Shown here piece by piece: positions 61,643 through 64,000 of a stretch of DNA of 64,000 bases (the first letter of the stretch is position 1; every line of letters starts with the position of its first letter). Where the stretch lies: contig CM055106.1 of assembly GCA_029204225.1 (NCBI GenBank), forward strand, positions 11,949,303 through 12,013,302, in the 5' to 3' direction. The position numbers and the translations under genes were made by a program. The notes below the pieces were generated by a model that searched no databases, had not been told where the DNA came from, and saw only the letters and a list, made by a program, of their open reading frames with translations. Origin of the DNA: Diphasiastrum complanatum. Taxonomy: Eukaryota; Streptophyta; Lycopodiopsida; Lycopodiales; Lycopodiaceae.

Positions 61643-62000
61643 TGTTACGAGCTCGTAACTAGTGCCGAACCCTAGGGAACACAGATAGGTCAGATATCAC
61701 AGTCAGGGTCGTGTCCAGCGTACATGACCAACAGGGCAAGACAGTGTGAGTAGTGTGCCTCAGCAAGGTCCATAGCCATGGCGGGCCTAACACAACCTAG
61801 GGACCCTGTCAGCAGGATAGGGCCCCCAGTTGGGTCCTGACGTGCAGTCGGCCACGTCAGTGCCACGTGGCCGACACTTGGCAGTTGCATGCTACCAGTC
61901 CTCACACTGGGCTAGGAGGGGCTTACTCTATATCAGGGAGTAGGCAAGGTTGGGTGGATCAGTTAGTGTTTGCCCTACTGTGGTGTTAGGATCTATTACA
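61643..62000 (+). repeat. 3' LTR of the chromovirus
   Basis: Same 358-base length and ends as the 5' LTR (TGTTACGAG to TCTATTACA), nine differences by eye. Followed by the second TGGCG. Confidence 0.96.
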
Positions 62001-62091
62001 TGGCGCCACATTCCCAAGTTCTCGAAAACGTTCCTATTCCTAGGGGTCACGTTCCCATTTCGTTCCCGTTCCCTGGCAACAGTCCACATTG

Positions 62092-64000
62092 CTGTTGAAA
62101 AATGCATTCTTTGGCTATGGGAAGAAAAATGCGCCCTCCAAGCTGCGGGTTGCAGGCAACACAACTTCCTAACATTCTAATGCTTCAGCCATGGCAGGCA
62201 AAGAGCAAGACACTTAATCTTGGCTGCCCAATAGGCAGGAGAAAAGAAAGCTCTGATAGATACTAGCAACCACATTCTTTATTACTACTTATCAACACAG
62301 AATTGAAAGAGTAGCATTCATTCGTAGCTTTACAAGAGAGTAGAGTATCCAAGGAAAAAGACTATTATGTCAAAGGGGAAGGAGGAAGAGGTAAAACAAC
62401 ATGTTAGAATGAATGAGTACACAAAGGAGGGGGACGATGTCCTTAGAGGTAGGTAGACTTCCAAGAGGTGTGAGTCTTTAAGAGGCACAAAGACATTTTT
62501 CAATTGATACCACAATAGAGGACCTTGCGTTTCATAGGGAACGACTACATTAAATGGCTTGAGGCCTTTTAATAGGTTAGTTGGCTCCTCAATGGTATTT
62601 TCAAATGTGTAGAAAAGGGGGGGTTTGGTCAAGGAATTGTGACAAAGATCAATGTTGCATTTTTTAGCATATTAATGTGTTATTGCTAGTAGGATGGCGG
62701 GGTGATACATTTCATTGTATAGACTCACAAAAAGATTACATACTTCTAGTAGGCTGTTCTAGAGGAATCTCTCTACATCATATGTTGCAAACATTATCAA
62801 TGTTGATAATGCAAAGCCAGTCTAGGGACCATCTCGCTTTGTACATGCAATATTTGATTCCTCTATTGTTCCATATACAGACAAAACCATTTTACTAGAA
62901 CCAACATGTCTGTGAGGATCCTTTGCTTTTACCATCATTGCTTAGAGTTTTGTGTGGCCATCGGTTTCTTGTTGTTTTTTCCTTCGTTGGACATAGGGGA
63001 TGGACCCAACTTTGGTAATAGCTCCCTAAGACCATGTGGACTGATGACCACATGCATGCGGTACTCTAGCATGTGTATTGCATGCATGCCTTGAGTGTGG
63101 ATGTGTGGCATTGTGGAGGCATAGGGTTCCGAAACGTCGGAACTTGAATTTTTTCTTTGTTGTCTATTTCAAAAGATCATTATTATAGAATAACGTTGTT
63201 ATGAAAACGTCCTTGCACCTACTGCCCACATGTCCTCACAGTCCACTACTGGAGTTTTTGCTGCCTGTTCGCTGGAAAACGCTGAGGACTGTTGACTATT
63301 TGCATTATTGCTGCCTTTGAAAATTTGCACCTGTTTTGAGTCAGAAGTATCACTATTCCCTACAAGATTGACTATGATTGGCTATCATGTGACCTACAGA
63401 TAATTGCTGAAAAAGTTGTTACTAAAGATTGATACTGAGAGCTGTAGGTAGATCGCTACAGGACGTGAGCTTTGTTGCAAGGATAGTTTGCTGCAAAGAC
63501 AAGTTGCTGGGAATTGCTGCTAGGGGCAGTATTGCTGCAAGGAAGGCGACTGCTGTGTCACTGTTGCTACTGAAGGTTAGGAAGTAGCTGCCTATGGAAA
63601 ACTACAAGTGTATTGGCTAATGTTGGCTGAAGCATAGCTGTGCATGGAGCTTCGAAGGTTTCTGCAAGGTCGCTTGAAGTTTGACTACTGATTTAGCTTG
63701 TTAAAGAGCAGGTTCATGAGATCACCACCATACATGTTGGCTGTTTGAAAATTGGAGTCTATGTAGGTTGAAAACTTGCTAGAGGAGGAGTTAAGTTAGA
63801 AAAATATCCACCAAAGGTCATATTTCCTCAAGTAGGGAAATACATCAGATTTTTGCACAGGAAATAGGATTGCTCAAAATTTGTGCACAGTGAATAGGAT
63901 TGCTCAAAAATTGTGTAATTATATGTTACAAGTGATTATAATATTAGTCACTGCATTATCTTGCCTTTTTGCACATCTATATAGTATTGTCAGTAAAATT
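62092..64000. other. Stretch without a supported gene
   Basis: A minus-strand frame of 100 codons at 62330-62632 has a hydrophobic C-terminus but no recognised motif. A block with repeated TTGCTGC phrases lies at about 63470-63570. A small hairpin GTTCCGA-AACG-TCGGAAC is at 63127-63144. No further PARC6 exon was seen. Confidence 0.45.

Larger units (their letters stand above)
55628..62000 (+). mobile_element. Ty3/Gypsy chromovirus, structurally complete, 6,373 bp
   Basis: Two LTRs of 358 bp (55628-55985 and 61643-62000) flank primer-binding site, gag, protease, RT, RNase H, integrase, chromodomain-like end and polypurine tract. The target duplication is TGGCG (55623-55627 and 62001-62005). 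The LTRs differ at nine positions by eye, eight of them transitions, so the insertion is fairly recent. The pol part is broken: stops at 58089, 59443, 59554, 60467 and 61142, frame changes near 58350, 59640, 59995 and 61410, and a small deletion in the integrase core. It can only move if proteins are supplied by another copy. Confidence 0.95.
55279..62091. mobile_element. hAT-like MITE (about 435 bp) split by a chromovirus insertion
   Basis: The outer ends are CATAGTTACCAGGGAACG at 55279 and CGTTCCCTGGCAACAG ending at 62091, an imperfect inverted pair. The direct repeats GTCCACAT stand at 55271-55278 and 62092-62099, an 8-bp duplication. The interior on both sides is rich in GGGAAC and GTTCCC. 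Taking out the LTR element and one TGGCG leaves about 435 bases. No transposase frame. The 8-bp duplication supports hAT. The ends are less clear than in the MITE at 38446. Confidence 0.7.

Noticed and set aside
62330-62632. 100-codon minus-strand frame with hydrophobic end
   Set aside because: No family resemblance and no neighbour that would explain it. Not enough to call a gene.

Overview
The window is nuclear DNA of a land plant with a large, repeat-rich genome. Three low-copy host genes with short exons and canonical GT-AG introns sit in a thick layer of decayed mobile elements. The host genes are a BolA2-type gene (25028-26019, complete, three exons), an E2F/DP-family gene whose C-terminal half is of DP type (39739-42541, eight exons modelled, complete) and the first two coding exons of a PARC6/CDP1-like chloroplast-division gene (50080-50632; the rest must lie beyond an intron of more than 13 kb or be lost). 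PARC6 and BolA2 point to a green plant. The mixture of Ty1/Copia, Ty3/Gypsy (including a chromovirus), hAT-type MITEs and, unusually, a LINE with a restriction-like endonuclease suggests a non-angiosperm lineage such as a fern, lycophyte or other non-seed plant. That last step is inference.

Layout. 1-3.2 kb: a minus-strand Copia RNase H tail and its LTR. 4.3-7.85 kb: a plus-strand non-LTR retrotransposon with N-terminal zinc finger, reverse transcriptase, CCHC and PD-(D/E)XK endonuclease, followed by an exact 42-bp tandem repeat. 7.9-9.1 kb: unrecognised minus-strand coding remains. 9.4-11.3 kb: a decayed minus-strand Copia. 11.3-14.7 kb: a plus-strand Gypsy pol that seems to have two protease tails. 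14.7-17.8 kb: a minus-strand Copia. 17.8-20.4 kb: the 3' end of a minus-strand Gypsy with an extra, intact 236-codon ORF between pol and the LTR. 20.4-24.7 kb: a (TC)57 tract, retroelement scraps and a second, shredded copy of the LINE. 25.0-26.0 kb: BOLA2. 27.6-28.8 kb: a Copia RNase H end and a 1-kb LTR. 29-35 kb: gene-poor, LTR-like, with a run of 25 G. 35.2-37.8 kb: a plus-strand Copia cut off at a (TC)26 tract. 38.4-38.9 kb: a hAT MITE with perfect ends. 39.7-42.5 kb: the DP-like gene. 42.5-49 kb: gene-poor, with a (GA)57 tract and a minus-strand Gypsy end. 50.1-50.6 kb: PARC6 exons. 50.7-55.3 kb: MITE-like repeats, a hAT BED-finger remnant and a gag remnant. 55.3-62.1 kb: a hAT-like MITE into which a complete chromovirus with 358-bp LTRs and a TGGCG target duplication has inserted. 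62.1-64 kb: no supported gene.

The strongest candidate for something little described is the RLE-type LINE, present as two copies of one family. Next are the extra 3' ORF of the minus-strand Gypsy and the unusual make-up of the DP-like gene. All retroelement coding regions seen here are broken except the chromovirus gag and the extra Gypsy ORF. Splice sites and family calls were made by eye, without any database search.
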